From NCBI RefSeq assembly GCF_010723575.1, contig NZ_BLKZ01000001.1, positions 930,001 to 994,000 on the forward strand: 64,000 bases of DNA. The letters run 5' to 3'. The DNA is from Mycobacterium bourgelatii. GTDB lineage: Bacteria; Actinomycetota; Actinomycetes; Mycobacteriales; Mycobacteriaceae. Made by a program: the position numbers and the translations under genes. The notes below the pieces were generated by a model that ran no database searches, was not told the origin of the DNA, and was given only the letters and a program-made list of their open reading frames with translations. Shown here in pieces: positions 42,560 to 50,147 of the stretch. How positions within the stretch are numbered: the first letter of the stretch is position 1; each line of letters begins with the position of its first letter.

Positions 42560-43273
42560 ATGTCTCACGTCATGGCGGCACCGCGGTTGCTGGAGGTGGC
42601 GGCGGCGGAACTAGCCGCAATCGGTTCGTCCCTCGAGGCGGTGCACCTGAAAGCGGGGCTCCCGCTCGAGCTGGCGCCTCCCGCCGCTGACGAGGTGTCC
42701 GCGAGCATTGCACGTCTATTTTCTCGTCAGGCTGAGGATTACCAGAAACAGGCCGGCGAGGCGGCGGCGTTTCACGAGAACTTTGTGCATCGCTTGACCG
42801 CTAGCGCCGAGGCTTACGCGAGTCGAGGTTGCTAACGCGTCGTTGTTACAGCCCTTGGCTGGCGCGACTGATTCGCTTGCCGGGGCAGTAATAGCCATAG
42901 ATCCGATAGCTGCTGCCTACTTGGAAATGGTATTAGTCCGTTCGGCAGCGATGATTACTGGACTGCCTAATCTGATCGTGGACCTGTTAGTCTCGCTGCT
43001 CACTGCCAACCCGATTGCCGCTCTAACCGACGCAGTACTTAGCGTGACATTCTTACCCGCGGTCCTGTTTCTTTTTGTTGTATCCCCCTGGGGCCCCTTT
43101 CACTGCATGCGCTCGAAACGCTAGCTTTGCAGCCTTGGGTCACGCAGCTGGTCGCACCTATGCTGCCTATATTCGCGTCGAGTCCGGGTCTGCAGATGCT
43201 GGCTCAGCTGGCCTTGTCGCCGAGCGTCCTCTTGTTGTTTGTGTACTTGTTCACGGGTGGGACAGCGTTATAG
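42560..43273 (+). pseudogene. PE family gene broken by two compensating frameshifts (PE-2)
   Basis: The PE domain starts at ATG 42560 (MSHVMAAPRLLEVAAAEL) and reads to AEAYAS, where GCGAGTCGAGG shifts the frame and a TAA closes it at 42835. The next frame continues the PE domain exactly (EVANASLLQPLAG) and a hydrophobic tail until about 43090. There a run of short homopolymers (CCCCCTGGGGCCCC) returns the reading to the first frame. That frame continues PLSLHALETLALQPW and ends FTGGTAL at TAG 43273, like PE-1. The total length is a multiple of three. Either a true pseudogene or sequencing error in homopolymers. Confidence 0.8.
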
Positions 43274-43543
43274 ATGGCCATATCGCTTATCAAGCATCGC
43301 GCCATTGGCTGCGAAAGTTCGGATTGGTGGATCGACGCGCGTCTAGCTTGCATTACTCCTAGCGGGAGCGACAGGCCAGCGCCGCCGAGTCAGCGAAATT
43401 ACCTAGGGAGCAGTCGTAGCCCCGGCGAATCCGTACGACCCGCGCCTGGCGGATTTACGCGTTCCAACCGATGGAGGGGACGGCGGAAGTTGGGACATTC
43501 GAAGTGTCCAAGTCTTTGAAGCACTTCTTGAAGGGATCCGACC

Positions 43544-43687
43544 ATGAAGTTTCGCATCCGCACCGTCTCCGGTTCAGAAACCGGCTCGACCGAGCGCCGC
43601 AGCCGCCACCAGCCGCGCCACCAAGCCGCAAAGCGCTACTCGTTCCTCGATGACTCCTGCATGGCGCGGGCGATGAACCGACTCTGA
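43544..43687 (+). CDS. Possible 47-residue basic small protein
   Basis: ATG 43544 is preceded by GAAGGGATCC and opens a 47-codon frame. It reads MKFRIRTVSGSETG, then an Arg/His/Gln-rich basic stretch, then KRYSFLDDSCMARAMNRL and TGA. Composition (basic, with one Cys) does not match any family I know. It is the only plausible gene in the 600-bp gap between the broken PE gene and the next PE gene. A competing 60-codon frame at 43471 has no better support. Confidence 0.35.
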   Translation: MKFRIRTVSGSETGSTERRSRHQPRHQAAKRYSFLDDSCMARAMNRL

Positions 43688-43716
43688 GAATATTAGTTGC
43701 GCGAATGTCAATATTC
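43688..43716. promoter_or_regulatory. GAATATT / AATATTC inverted repeat
   Basis: A 7-bp perfect inverted repeat (43688-43694 and 43710-43716) with a 15-bp spacer starts right after the stop of the 47-codon frame, in AT-rich DNA about 157 bp before PE-3. It may be a regulator site. Apart from this and the small frame, 43274-43873 shows nothing recognisable. Confidence 0.3.
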
Positions 43717-43873
43717 TTCCGATGAGAGACTAACAAGGCCAAGTGCGGGCGAATGTTGCAATTATGGAACTGACATGTCATTCTGGTGGCAGTATGGCTC
43801 CATCTCGACGCGGAGGCTTATCGGCGGCGACGTGAGTTTCATACCGACACTCGAGACCCGGTAGGAGGGCGAT

Positions 43874-44416
43874 ATGTCTCACGTGATGGTGGTGCCAGAG
43901 CTGTTGACCGCTGCGGCCACTGACTTGACGGCTATCGGTGTGACGCTGCAGGCGGCGCACCGCGAAGCGGCTTCGACGCTCGCGCTGGCCCCGGCTGCCG
44001 CCGACGAGGTGTCTGTGAATATCGCCAGCCTGTTTTCTCGACAGGCCGAGGACTATCAGCAGCTGGCCAGCGAGGCCGCGGCGTTTCACGAGCAGTTTGT
44101 GGAGCGGCTGGCAGCCGGCGCAGGTGCGTATGCGAGCGCGGAGGCCCTCAACGTCTCCTTGCTGCAACCGTTCGCCGAAGCGCTTGGTACCGCAGGCGCA
44201 GCTGTTGCGCAAGCGGTGCCGCAATCGCTTGACGAATTGGGCAGCCTGTTGTTCACCTCTTTGCTCAGCAGCTTTATCTTGATCCTCTTAATATTCCTCG
44301 GGATTCCTGCGGTGCTATTTGTCGGGGTTCCCCTGCTGCTATTTCTTGCCGCTTTCCTTTATTTCAACCCGAATCTCGTGCGGGGATTCGCGGCACTCGC
44401 AAATGGAAGGGGCTAA
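43874..44416 (+). CDS. PE family protein with membrane tail (PE-3)
   Basis: A 180-residue protein. It has a PE domain (MSHVMVVPELLTAAATDLTA, APAAADEVSVNIASLFS, YASAEALNVSLLQP) and then a short linker. Two closely spaced hydrophobic segments follow (LLSSFILILLIFLGIPAVLF and VGVPLLLFLAAFLYF), likely a membrane hairpin, and a short basic end. AGGAGGG lies just before the ATG. The next PE gene follows after 5 nt, so the two are co-transcribed. Confidence 0.85.
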   Translation: MSHVMVVPELLTAAATDLTAIGVTLQAAHREAASTLALAPAAADEVSVNIASLFSRQAEDYQQLASEAAAFHEQFVERLAAGAGAYASAEALNVSLLQPFAEALGTAGAAVAQAVPQSLDELGSLLFTSLLSSFILILLIFLGIPAVLFVGVPLLLFLAAFLYFNPNLVRGFAALANGRG

Positions 44417-44421
44417 GCGAC

Positions 44422-44907
44422 ATGTCTCACGTAATGGTGGTTCCGGAGTCGATGAAGGCAACCGCAACGAATCTGGCGACCATTGGTGACACGCTGAAGG
44501 CGGCGAACCTAGAAGCGGCGGAGCCGACGCTCGCGATGATGCCCGCTGCCGCCGATGAGGTGTCCGCGAGTATCGCCTACCTCTTTTCCCGACAAGCCGA
44601 GGAATATCAGAAACTCGCCGGGGAGGCAACCGCGTTCCATGAGCGGTTCGTGCAGCAGTTGACAGCAACTGCAAATACCTACGCCAACGCCGAGGCTGCA
44701 AACGCCTCGCTGCTTCAGTCGTTGGCGGCTACTTCGGATTCTGTTGCCGGTGGTGCTGTTGCAGCCTCTGAGAACGCTTTGGTCGACTTACAAACTATGC
44801 TAGTCGGGTTTGTCGTAAATGCTCTAATTCTGGCATTATTTTGGCCGCTTATCATACCCGGCCTATTCTTCTTGTTTTGGTGGCAGAGCATCTTTTTCAG
44901 GTCATGA
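44422..44907 (+). CDS. PE family protein with membrane tail (PE-4)
   Basis: A 161-residue protein. The PE domain (MSHVMVVPESMKATATNLAT, MPAAADEVSASIAYLFS, YANAEAANASLLQS) is followed by one long hydrophobic stretch (FVVNALILALFWPLIIPGLF, then FLFWWQ) at the C terminus. The ribosome site GGAAGGGG lies in the end of PE-3. It is convergent with the alpha/beta hydrolase gene, 37 nt between stops. Confidence 0.85.
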   Translation: MSHVMVVPESMKATATNLATIGDTLKAANLEAAEPTLAMMPAAADEVSASIAYLFSRQAEEYQKLAGEATAFHERFVQQLTATANTYANAEAANASLLQSLAATSDSVAGGAVAASENALVDLQTMLVGFVVNALILALFWPLIIPGLFFLFWWQSIFFRS

Positions 44908-44944
44908 TTCGCCCGATTGCGGCTTTCGCAGAATCCTATGGGCT

Positions 44945-45847
44945 CTAAGGGCGGGTGTCGATGTCCGGCGCACAGGCGGCAAAGATCGCGTCCCAGTCTT
45001 CGATGCCGAAATGCCCCTTCCCATGGGCCCAGTGAAAGTCGACGCCCGGGATCGCACGTTGGTAGTACTCACCCATCGAGCGCGGCACAAAGCTGTCCTG
45101 ATCGCCCAACCAGATATGAGTGGGCACCGCGACCTCGCCGATGTTGAATCCCCACGGCCGGTACTCCAAATACGATTCGTAGGCCCCACCGCGGCTGCCC
45201 TGCCGGAACGCCTCCAACTGCATGGCGCGGAAATGGCGAAGGAAACTTTCGTCGCGCAAGTGACGCTGGTCGACCGCGGGCACCGTAGCAGTCACTATTC
45301 GGCAGAACAATCCCGGCGAGTACTTGGCGCACCAGCCCATCGGCGCGAAGAGGGCGGCGAACGGGTGCGGTCCGAGATGCGCCGCACGCGCATAGAAGCT
45401 GTCCGCGGTATTCAAGCTGTCCATAATCTCCGGCGTAGCGAGCGGCCCCCATGGTCCGAGCGCGCCGATGAACTTCAGTCGTGACGGCGGGACGAAGACG
45501 CCGCAGGCGAACAGGTGCGGCCCCGCTCCCGAGTGCCCGACCACGCCGAACTCGTCCAGCCCCAGCGCGTCGGCCAGCGCGCACACATCGGTCGGCCAAT
45601 CGCGGAAAGTGCGCCCCGCCTGGAAGGTGGAACGACCGAACCCGGGGCGGTCAACGGAGATCAGCCTGAAGCCGTTGCGCCGCGCGGCACCGTCGACGAA
45701 GGCCGCCTCAAGACGCGAACTTGGCGTCCCGTGAAAGTAGAACGCGGGGTAGCCGGCGGGGTCGCCCCACTCGAGGTAGGCCAGAACGCGACCGTCGGGC
45801 AGCGTGCAGAGCTCGGCCTCGTGATTGCGGATGCGCTCGGGCAGCAT
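44945..45847 (-). CDS. Alpha/beta hydrolase (Rv3312c-like)
   Basis: A 300-residue hydrolase. FYFHGTPSSR forms the oxyanion hole, SVDRPGFGRS is a typical loop, GHSGAGPH carries the nucleophilic Ser, WLGDQDSFVP the Asp and HGKGHFG the His. Substrate unknown. ATG 45847 (MLPERIRNHE) overlaps the TGA of the ASCH gene by one nt (TGATG), so it is the last gene of a PE-ASCH-hydrolase operon. The 66-residue upstream extension lies inside the ASCH gene and is rejected. Confidence 0.88.
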   Translation of the reverse strand: MLPERIRNHEAELCTLPDGRVLAYLEWGDPAGYPAFYFHGTPSSRLEAAFVDGAARRNGFRLISVDRPGFGRSTFQAGRTFRDWPTDVCALADALGLDEFGVVGHSGAGPHLFACGVFVPPSRLKFIGALGPWGPLATPEIMDSLNTADSFYARAAHLGPHPFAALFAPMGWCAKYSPGLFCRIVTATVPAVDQRHLRDESFLRHFRAMQLEAFRQGSRGGAYESYLEYRPWGFNIGEVAVPTHIWLGDQDSFVPRSMGEYYQRAIPGVDFHWAHGKGHFGIEDWDAIFAACAPDIDTRP

Positions 45848-46428
45848 CAGCGAATGCCTTTCAGAAACGCGCGTCCGCGCGGCGACAAGCGGTAGCCGAC
45901 ATCCAGGCTGATCGTCAGACCGAGCTCCTTGAGCCGACGCACCCTCCGCTTGAACCGGGGTACGTCCAGGCCCTCGCCGGCCGCCAGGTTCGGAGCTCGC
46001 ACGGCCTCGTTGTCTGCGATGAGCCGCAGGTAATGCCGAGTCCACGGTCCGGAGTCACTGGCGGCGTCGAGCCGGTCGAGGCGGGCCGCAATCGCGGCAA
46101 CGTCGGCCGCCGTCAATGCGTCGTCTGCCGCCAGCGCGGGACGCTCGTCGGCGCCCAGGAATGAGACGGAGATGAGGTAGGTGTGCTTGGCCGGCCGCCG
46201 GTCCAACTCGGCCTGCGCGGTCGCCACATCGGGATAGCCCGCGGCCCGCGCCTCGCGCTCGGTCACCTGGTAGTCGGCCGAGTGCTCGACGACGTCGTCG
46301 ATGCGGATGGTGCCGGCCATCGTCCGCTGCGTGCCACCGGGTTTGGCTCGCGGAGCGTCCCAGCGCCGCAAGACCAGGGTGATGCTGCCGTTCGCGATGC
46401 CCTCGGCGGTGGCGCGGTTGAGCAGCAC
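45847..46428 (-). CDS. ASCH domain protein with C-terminal winged-helix-like segment
   Basis: A 193-residue protein. The N-terminal 90 residues look like an ASCH (PUA-like) RNA-binding domain: GSITLVLRRWDAPRAKPGG, TIRIDDVVEHSADYQVTERE and ARAAGYPDVATAQAEL. The last 45 residues (PRFKRRVRRLKELGLTISLD, GYRLSPRGRAFLKG) look like a winged helix. A nucleic-acid role is likely, exact job unknown. It begins at GTG 46428, 10 nt after the stop of a PE gene, and ends overlapping the hydrolase start. I do not recall an ASCH gene at this place in H37Rv. Confidence 0.8.
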   Translation of the reverse strand: MLLNRATAEGIANGSITLVLRRWDAPRAKPGGTQRTMAGTIRIDDVVEHSADYQVTEREARAAGYPDVATAQAELDRRPAKHTYLISVSFLGADERPALAADDALTAADVAAIAARLDRLDAASDSGPWTRHYLRLIADNEAVRAPNLAAGEGLDVPRFKRRVRRLKELGLTISLDVGYRLSPRGRAFLKGIR

Positions 46429-46438
46429 ACGGGTGATG

Positions 46439-46996
46439 TTATGTAACGGTCCAACCTTCGAGGAAAGGCAGGAACAAGATCTTCCAGAAATCCTCTATCG
46501 GGAAGGCCCTTGGGAAAAACGCGGACAATATTATGTAGAACGGCAGAAACGACACGGCTATCGGGAGCCATAAGGGCCAGAACAGGAACAGGAAGATCTG
46601 GTTGAGGACGCTATCGATGAAGTTGTTGATGGCCATGTTCAACGCGTCGTACCAGGGAATTCCGGTACCGGCGGCCGGCGCCGCTTCGGCGATCTTCGGC
46701 GCGAGCAGGGATGCATTGGCGGCTTCGGCGTTGGCGTAGGCGTTGGCGGTCGCCGTCAACTGCTGCACGAACTTCTCGTGGAACGCCGCTGCTTGTCCAG
46801 CCGCTTGCTGGTATTCCGCTGCGTGTTGGGCGAACAGCTGCGCGATACCGGCCGAAACTTCGTCGGCAGCCGCGGGTAACAGGATGCCGGTCTGAGTTGC
46901 CGCCTTCAGTCGTGCTGCGTCAACGGCCGAACCGATTGCCGCCAAATCCGTTGTCGCCGCCTGCACAGACTGCGGCACCGCGATCACGTACGACAT
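46439..46996 (-). CDS. PE family protein with membrane tail (PE-5, operon-leading)
   Basis: A 185-residue protein with a PE domain (MSYVIAVPQSVQAATTDLAA, LPAAADEVSAGIAQLFAQHA, YANAEAANASLLAP). The tail holds an amphipathic helix (WYDALNMAINNFIDSVLNQI), hydrophobic segments (FLFLFWPLWLPIAVSFLPFY, IILSAFF) and an aromatic end. It differs from PE-1 to PE-4 in orientation and in being followed by ASCH and hydrolase genes on the same strand. Confidence 0.85.
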   Translation of the reverse strand: MSYVIAVPQSVQAATTDLAAIGSAVDAARLKAATQTGILLPAAADEVSAGIAQLFAQHAAEYQQAAGQAAAFHEKFVQQLTATANAYANAEAANASLLAPKIAEAAPAAGTGIPWYDALNMAINNFIDSVLNQIFLFLFWPLWLPIAVSFLPFYIILSAFFPRAFPIEDFWKILFLPFLEGWTVT

Positions 46997-47102
46997 AGTT
47001 TCATCCTACCCAACGGCCGGCCCCGTTTCCGGCGTAGAGGATTATTTTGTCCGACGCGTCGCTTGCTGGCTATAGCTTTCGCGCCCTTTGTACCGGGGCT
47101 GC

Positions 47103-47123
47103 CCGTTCAGCGAGAGTGAACGG
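47103..47123. terminator. Stem-loop between PE-5 and the Rv3311-like gene
   Basis: CCGTTCA and TGAACGG form a perfect 7-bp stem with a 7-nt loop. It lies downstream of the minus-strand acidic-protein gene and upstream of PE-5. It lacks a U-run, so termination is only a possibility, as is usual for mycobacteria. Otherwise 46997-47191 contains nothing recognisable. Confidence 0.35.
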
Positions 47124-47191
47124 TATGACGCGACACAACCAAGATGCGTCGCCGGACTCACACTCGATGCAGCCGGCGTCGCGCTAGAGCG

Positions 47192-48484
47192 CTATTCGCG
47201 CCGCAGTCGGCCTTCCACGAAGGCCTCCAGCCTCTCCCACTCGCGCACGGCTGCGGCATACGGAGGCTTGGGCTTGGGTGCAGAGTCGGGGTCCAACACG
47301 TGGGCGACCAGCTTGCCAAGCGCCTTGGTCGGCTCCAGCGCCTTTTCGACCGTGCTCTCCTCCGAGTAGTCACCGATGTCGCGCAGCAGTTCGACGGCCA
47401 GCTCCAGTTGGTCACGGTCCACCGCGTCCGGCCCGTCGGCGAAGTCGTCGGCAAGGCCGCTCAACACGTAGACGTTGTCGTCGGTGACGTCGACCTGCAG
47501 CGACCCGTCGGTCGCGGCGGTGCGGATGTCGTCATAGGTCGCCAAGTCGGACAAGTCGTGGTCGTGCTCGTCGGCAAGGTAGCGAGCCAAAGCACGCTCA
47601 GAGGTGAAGACGCTGATCCGGCCGTTGCGGCCCAGGAAGATCGGCTGGTCGTCCAGGTAGCAACGCAGGGTATAGAACGTACCGGCCCCCGTCATGATCC
47701 GGATCGGGTCGATACCCACCTGCGCCCAGAAATCCTCGTCGCTGCCCAGGATCACCGTGTCGGCGGCCGCGCGTTCTTCCTCTTCGTCTTCGTCGTCGGT
47801 GTCCTCGTCCGCGTCCTCCGCCTCGTCAGTCTCGTCGGCCGCCTCGTCGGTTTCGGTGTCCTCGGACTCCTCTTCCTCTTCTTCGCGTTCCTCTTCGAGC
47901 TCCTCGGCGGCCTTCTCCGACAGCTTCTCGTCGACCTCCGGAATGGTCGCGATCTCATCGATGGCGTCGAGCACATCGTCCCAGCTGCGGGCGATCACGT
48001 CGGCGATTGCGTCCCAGCGCTTCTGGCCCGCCTTGCCGGTGAAGTTCCCGATTCCGCCGGACACCGTGCCCAAGATCGGGTTGCCGTTGAAGAATTTCGA
48101 CACCGCGGGCAGCTCGCACACCGAACCGATGGACGACACGATCGCCAGGGCGCCGGCCAGCGCGGCCACCGACTCCTCGGTCGGCTTTTCGGCCAGCAAC
48201 TCCTCGACGACAACGAGATCGAACTCCTTGTCGGCGGCCGGCTCGAACTTGTGCGCGTGCGCCTCGGTCAGCCGCTGCCACCCCGGGTGGTCCACCAGGT
48301 CGTTGTCGGTGCCGCTGCGGACGAAGGCGACCAAGTCCGCGACATTGTCGAAGACGTACAGGTCTTCGTCCTTGCCCAGGAATGCCTCCCACTCGTCTCC
48401 AGCGTCGCGCCAGCGGGGTGCCCACACCGTGTAGCGGTCACCCTCGGACAGGCTCAGGCGGATGGGCACGAGGTCAGCAGCCAT
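47192..48484 (-). CDS. Conserved acidic protein (Rv3311-like)
   Basis: A 430-residue cytosolic protein specific to mycobacteria and relatives. The N-terminal half (VPIRLSLSEGDRYTVWAPRW, KDEDLYVFDNVADLVAFVRS) and C-terminal half (DTVILGSDEDFWAQVGIDPI, YTLRCYLDDQPIFLGRNGR) are conserved. Between them lies a highly acidic region of about 55 residues made almost only of Glu, Asp, Thr and Ala. No enzyme motif is visible. The acidic region differs in length between species as I recall, and is coded by GAG/GAC-rich repeats. Start ATG 48484. Function unknown. Confidence 0.85.
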   Translation of the reverse strand: MAADLVPIRLSLSEGDRYTVWAPRWRDAGDEWEAFLGKDEDLYVFDNVADLVAFVRSGTDNDLVDHPGWQRLTEAHAHKFEPAADKEFDLVVVEELLAEKPTEESVAALAGALAIVSSIGSVCELPAVSKFFNGNPILGTVSGGIGNFTGKAGQKRWDAIADVIARSWDDVLDAIDEIATIPEVDEKLSEKAAEELEEEREEEEEESEDTETDEAADETDEAEDADEDTDDEDEEEERAAADTVILGSDEDFWAQVGIDPIRIMTGAGTFYTLRCYLDDQPIFLGRNGRISVFTSERALARYLADEHDHDLSDLATYDDIRTAATDGSLQVDVTDDNVYVLSGLADDFADGPDAVDRDQLELAVELLRDIGDYSEESTVEKALEPTKALGKLVAHVLDPDSAPKPKPPYAAAVREWERLEAFVEGRLRRE

Positions 48485-48532
48485 GCGGCAAAGGATAGCG
48501 ACGACCCGTCCGCGGCCCCGTCCCCGGTGGGG

Positions 48533-49429
48533 TTACGCGGCCCAAATGCTGGCGATCGGCGGGGCGGTCGCCGCATAACCCGTCTTGGGCAGGCCGTACA
48601 TCTGCTCCAGTGTGGACAGCACGTTGTAGTGGCTGATCGTCTCGTTGTAGGTGCCCGGCTGGATGTGGGCGCCGTAGAACACGGTCGGGATCTGATTGCG
48701 GCTGTGGCCGTCGTCCTCATCCCAGGTGACGATGAGCAGGCTGTTGTTGGCCCGGGCCCAGTTGGCGTACGCGGAGAAGTTGCGGTTGAGCCAGGCATCG
48801 CCCTGGGCAATCGAGCCGTCGTGCATGTCGTTGTCGCCATTGGGAATGACGAACGCCACCGTCGGCAAGCTGGCGTAGTTGGCCGGACTCGGAAACGCGG
48901 AGAACGGCACCGACAGCGTCGGCGGCACATTGGTGAAGTTGACCCACGGCACGTGCTTGCGTCCGTACTTGCCCGCGGCGCACACCGTCGAGCCGACGGC
49001 GGGCAGGTCCTCGGCGTAGCCCACGAACGTGCGGCCGGCGGCGAGCAGTTCGGAGGCCAGGTTGGGCGCCGCGCCGGCGTTGACCGGGCAGGCGTTCTCC
49101 TTCAGCCCGAAGGTGTCGCCCGCGAACAGTGCCAGGTAGTTCGGCTCGCTCGGATGGGTTTCGGCGAACGACTGCGCCATCATGGCGCCACCGGCGGCCA
49201 GCGCATTGATGAAGGGCGCCGACGGGTTGCCGATGATGTTGGACTGCGACCGGTTTTCCTCGACGACGATCACCACGTGCGAGTAGGTAGGCAGCGGCGC
49301 CGCGCTCAGCGTCACCGGTGGCGCGGTGCGCGCGGTGTCGAACCCGCCCGCGGGCAGCGTCAACGCCACCGCGCCGAGAACCGCCAACGCCCGATATGCC
49401 CTGGTCAGAGGCTCCCGCAACCGCCGCAT
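48533..49429 (-). CDS. sapM: Secreted acid phosphatase SapM
   Basis: A 298-residue exported phosphatase of the phosphoesterase family. The signal peptide covers about residues 1-36 (LAVLGAVALTLPAGG). The metal-site regions are VVIVVEENRSQSNIIGN, the middle segment FVIPNGDNDMHDGSIAQGD and VTWDEDDGHSRNQIPTVFYG. In M. tuberculosis SapM (Rv3310) dephosphorylates host phosphoinositides and helps block phagosome maturation; the same role here is an inference. Two Cys in the mature part (ENACPV, STVCAAG) could form a disulfide. Divergent from upp. Confidence 0.95.
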   Translation of the reverse strand: MRRLREPLTRAYRALAVLGAVALTLPAGGFDTARTAPPVTLSAAPLPTYSHVVIVVEENRSQSNIIGNPSAPFINALAAGGAMMAQSFAETHPSEPNYLALFAGDTFGLKENACPVNAGAAPNLASELLAAGRTFVGYAEDLPAVGSTVCAAGKYGRKHVPWVNFTNVPPTLSVPFSAFPSPANYASLPTVAFVIPNGDNDMHDGSIAQGDAWLNRNFSAYANWARANNSLLIVTWDEDDGHSRNQIPTVFYGAHIQPGTYNETISHYNVLSTLEQMYGLPKTGYAATAPPIASIWAA

Positions 49430-49502
49430 GCCGGGAGTATATGGGCGGATCCGTGGCGTGCTGGGGATGGAAGTTCGCGTGTCAGGCGCCCTGCATCCGA
49501 TC

Positions 49503-49523
49503 GTTATATAAGGTCACACCCCG
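49503..49523 (+). promoter_or_regulatory. Probable upp promoter with near-leaderless start
   Basis: TTATATAAGG contains a strong -10 (TATAAG, 49507-49512) only 10 nt before the GTG of upp at 49523. A transcript would start within a few bases of the start codon, and no ribosome site is visible, so a leaderless mRNA is likely. The AT motif is nearly symmetrical and may also serve sapM. Confidence 0.5.
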
Positions 49524-50146
49524 TGGACGTGCACGTCATAGACCATCCGCTGGCCGCGGCGCGGCTGACCGTCCTGCGCGACAAGCGCACCGGTAACGCC
49601 GCCTTCCGGGCAGCGCTGCGTGAGCTGACGCTGATGCTCGTCTACGAGGCCACGCGCACTTTGCCCAGCGAACCAGTCCAGATCTGCACGCCGCTGGCCG
49701 AGACGGTCGGGTCGCGGCTGGCCAAGCCGCCACTGCTGGTTCCGGTGCTGCGGGCCGGACTGGGCATGGTCGACGAAGCGCACGCGGCGCTGCCGGAGGC
49801 GCATGTCGGGTTCATCGGCGTTGCCCGCAACGAGGAAACGCATGAACCCGTGCCGTATATGGAGTCGCTGCCCGACGACCTTTCCGACCTGCCGGTGATA
49901 GTGCTCGACCCGATGCTGGCCACCGGGGGTTCCATGACGCATACCGTCGGCCTGCTGCAGCGCCGCGGTGCCGTCGACATCACCGTGCTCTGTGTGGTGG
50001 CCGCGCCGCAAGGCATTGCCGCACTGGAAAAGGTGGCCCCGAACCTGCGACTGTTCACCGCGGCCATCGACGACGGGCTCAACGAGATCGCCTATATCGT
50101 GCCCGGTTTGGGCGACGCTGGGGATCGCCAGTTCGGCCCCCGGTAG
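49523..50146 (+). CDS. upp: Uracil phosphoribosyltransferase
   Basis: A 207-residue type I phosphoribosyltransferase making UMP from uracil and PRPP. The PRPP loop is VIVLDPMLATGGSMTHTVG, PVLRAGLGMVDEA is an active-site stretch, and the C terminus AYIVPGLGDAGDRQFGP is diagnostic. GTG 49523 (VDVHVIDHPLAAARL) gives the same length as the M. tuberculosis enzyme (Rv3309c). It is contained in a much longer open frame beginning at 47144 that is antisense to sapM and Rv3311 and is not coding upstream. Convergent with pmmB, 1 nt between stops. Confidence 0.96.
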   Translation: MDVHVIDHPLAAARLTVLRDKRTGNAAFRAALRELTLMLVYEATRTLPSEPVQICTPLAETVGSRLAKPPLLVPVLRAGLGMVDEAHAALPEAHVGFIGVARNEETHEPVPYMESLPDDLSDLPVIVLDPMLATGGSMTHTVGLLQRRGAVDITVLCVVAAPQGIAALEKVAPNLRLFTAAIDDGLNEIAYIVPGLGDAGDRQFGPR

Positions 50147-50147
50147 G

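Noticed and set aside
43471..43653. 60-codon plus-strand frame
   Set aside because: It overlaps the 47-codon frame, which has a better placed ribosome site; its Pro/Arg-rich end looks like out-of-frame translation.
47144..50146. 1000-codon open frame on the plus strand
   Set aside because: Only its last 207 codons (upp) match a family. The rest is antisense to the Rv3311-like gene and sapM.
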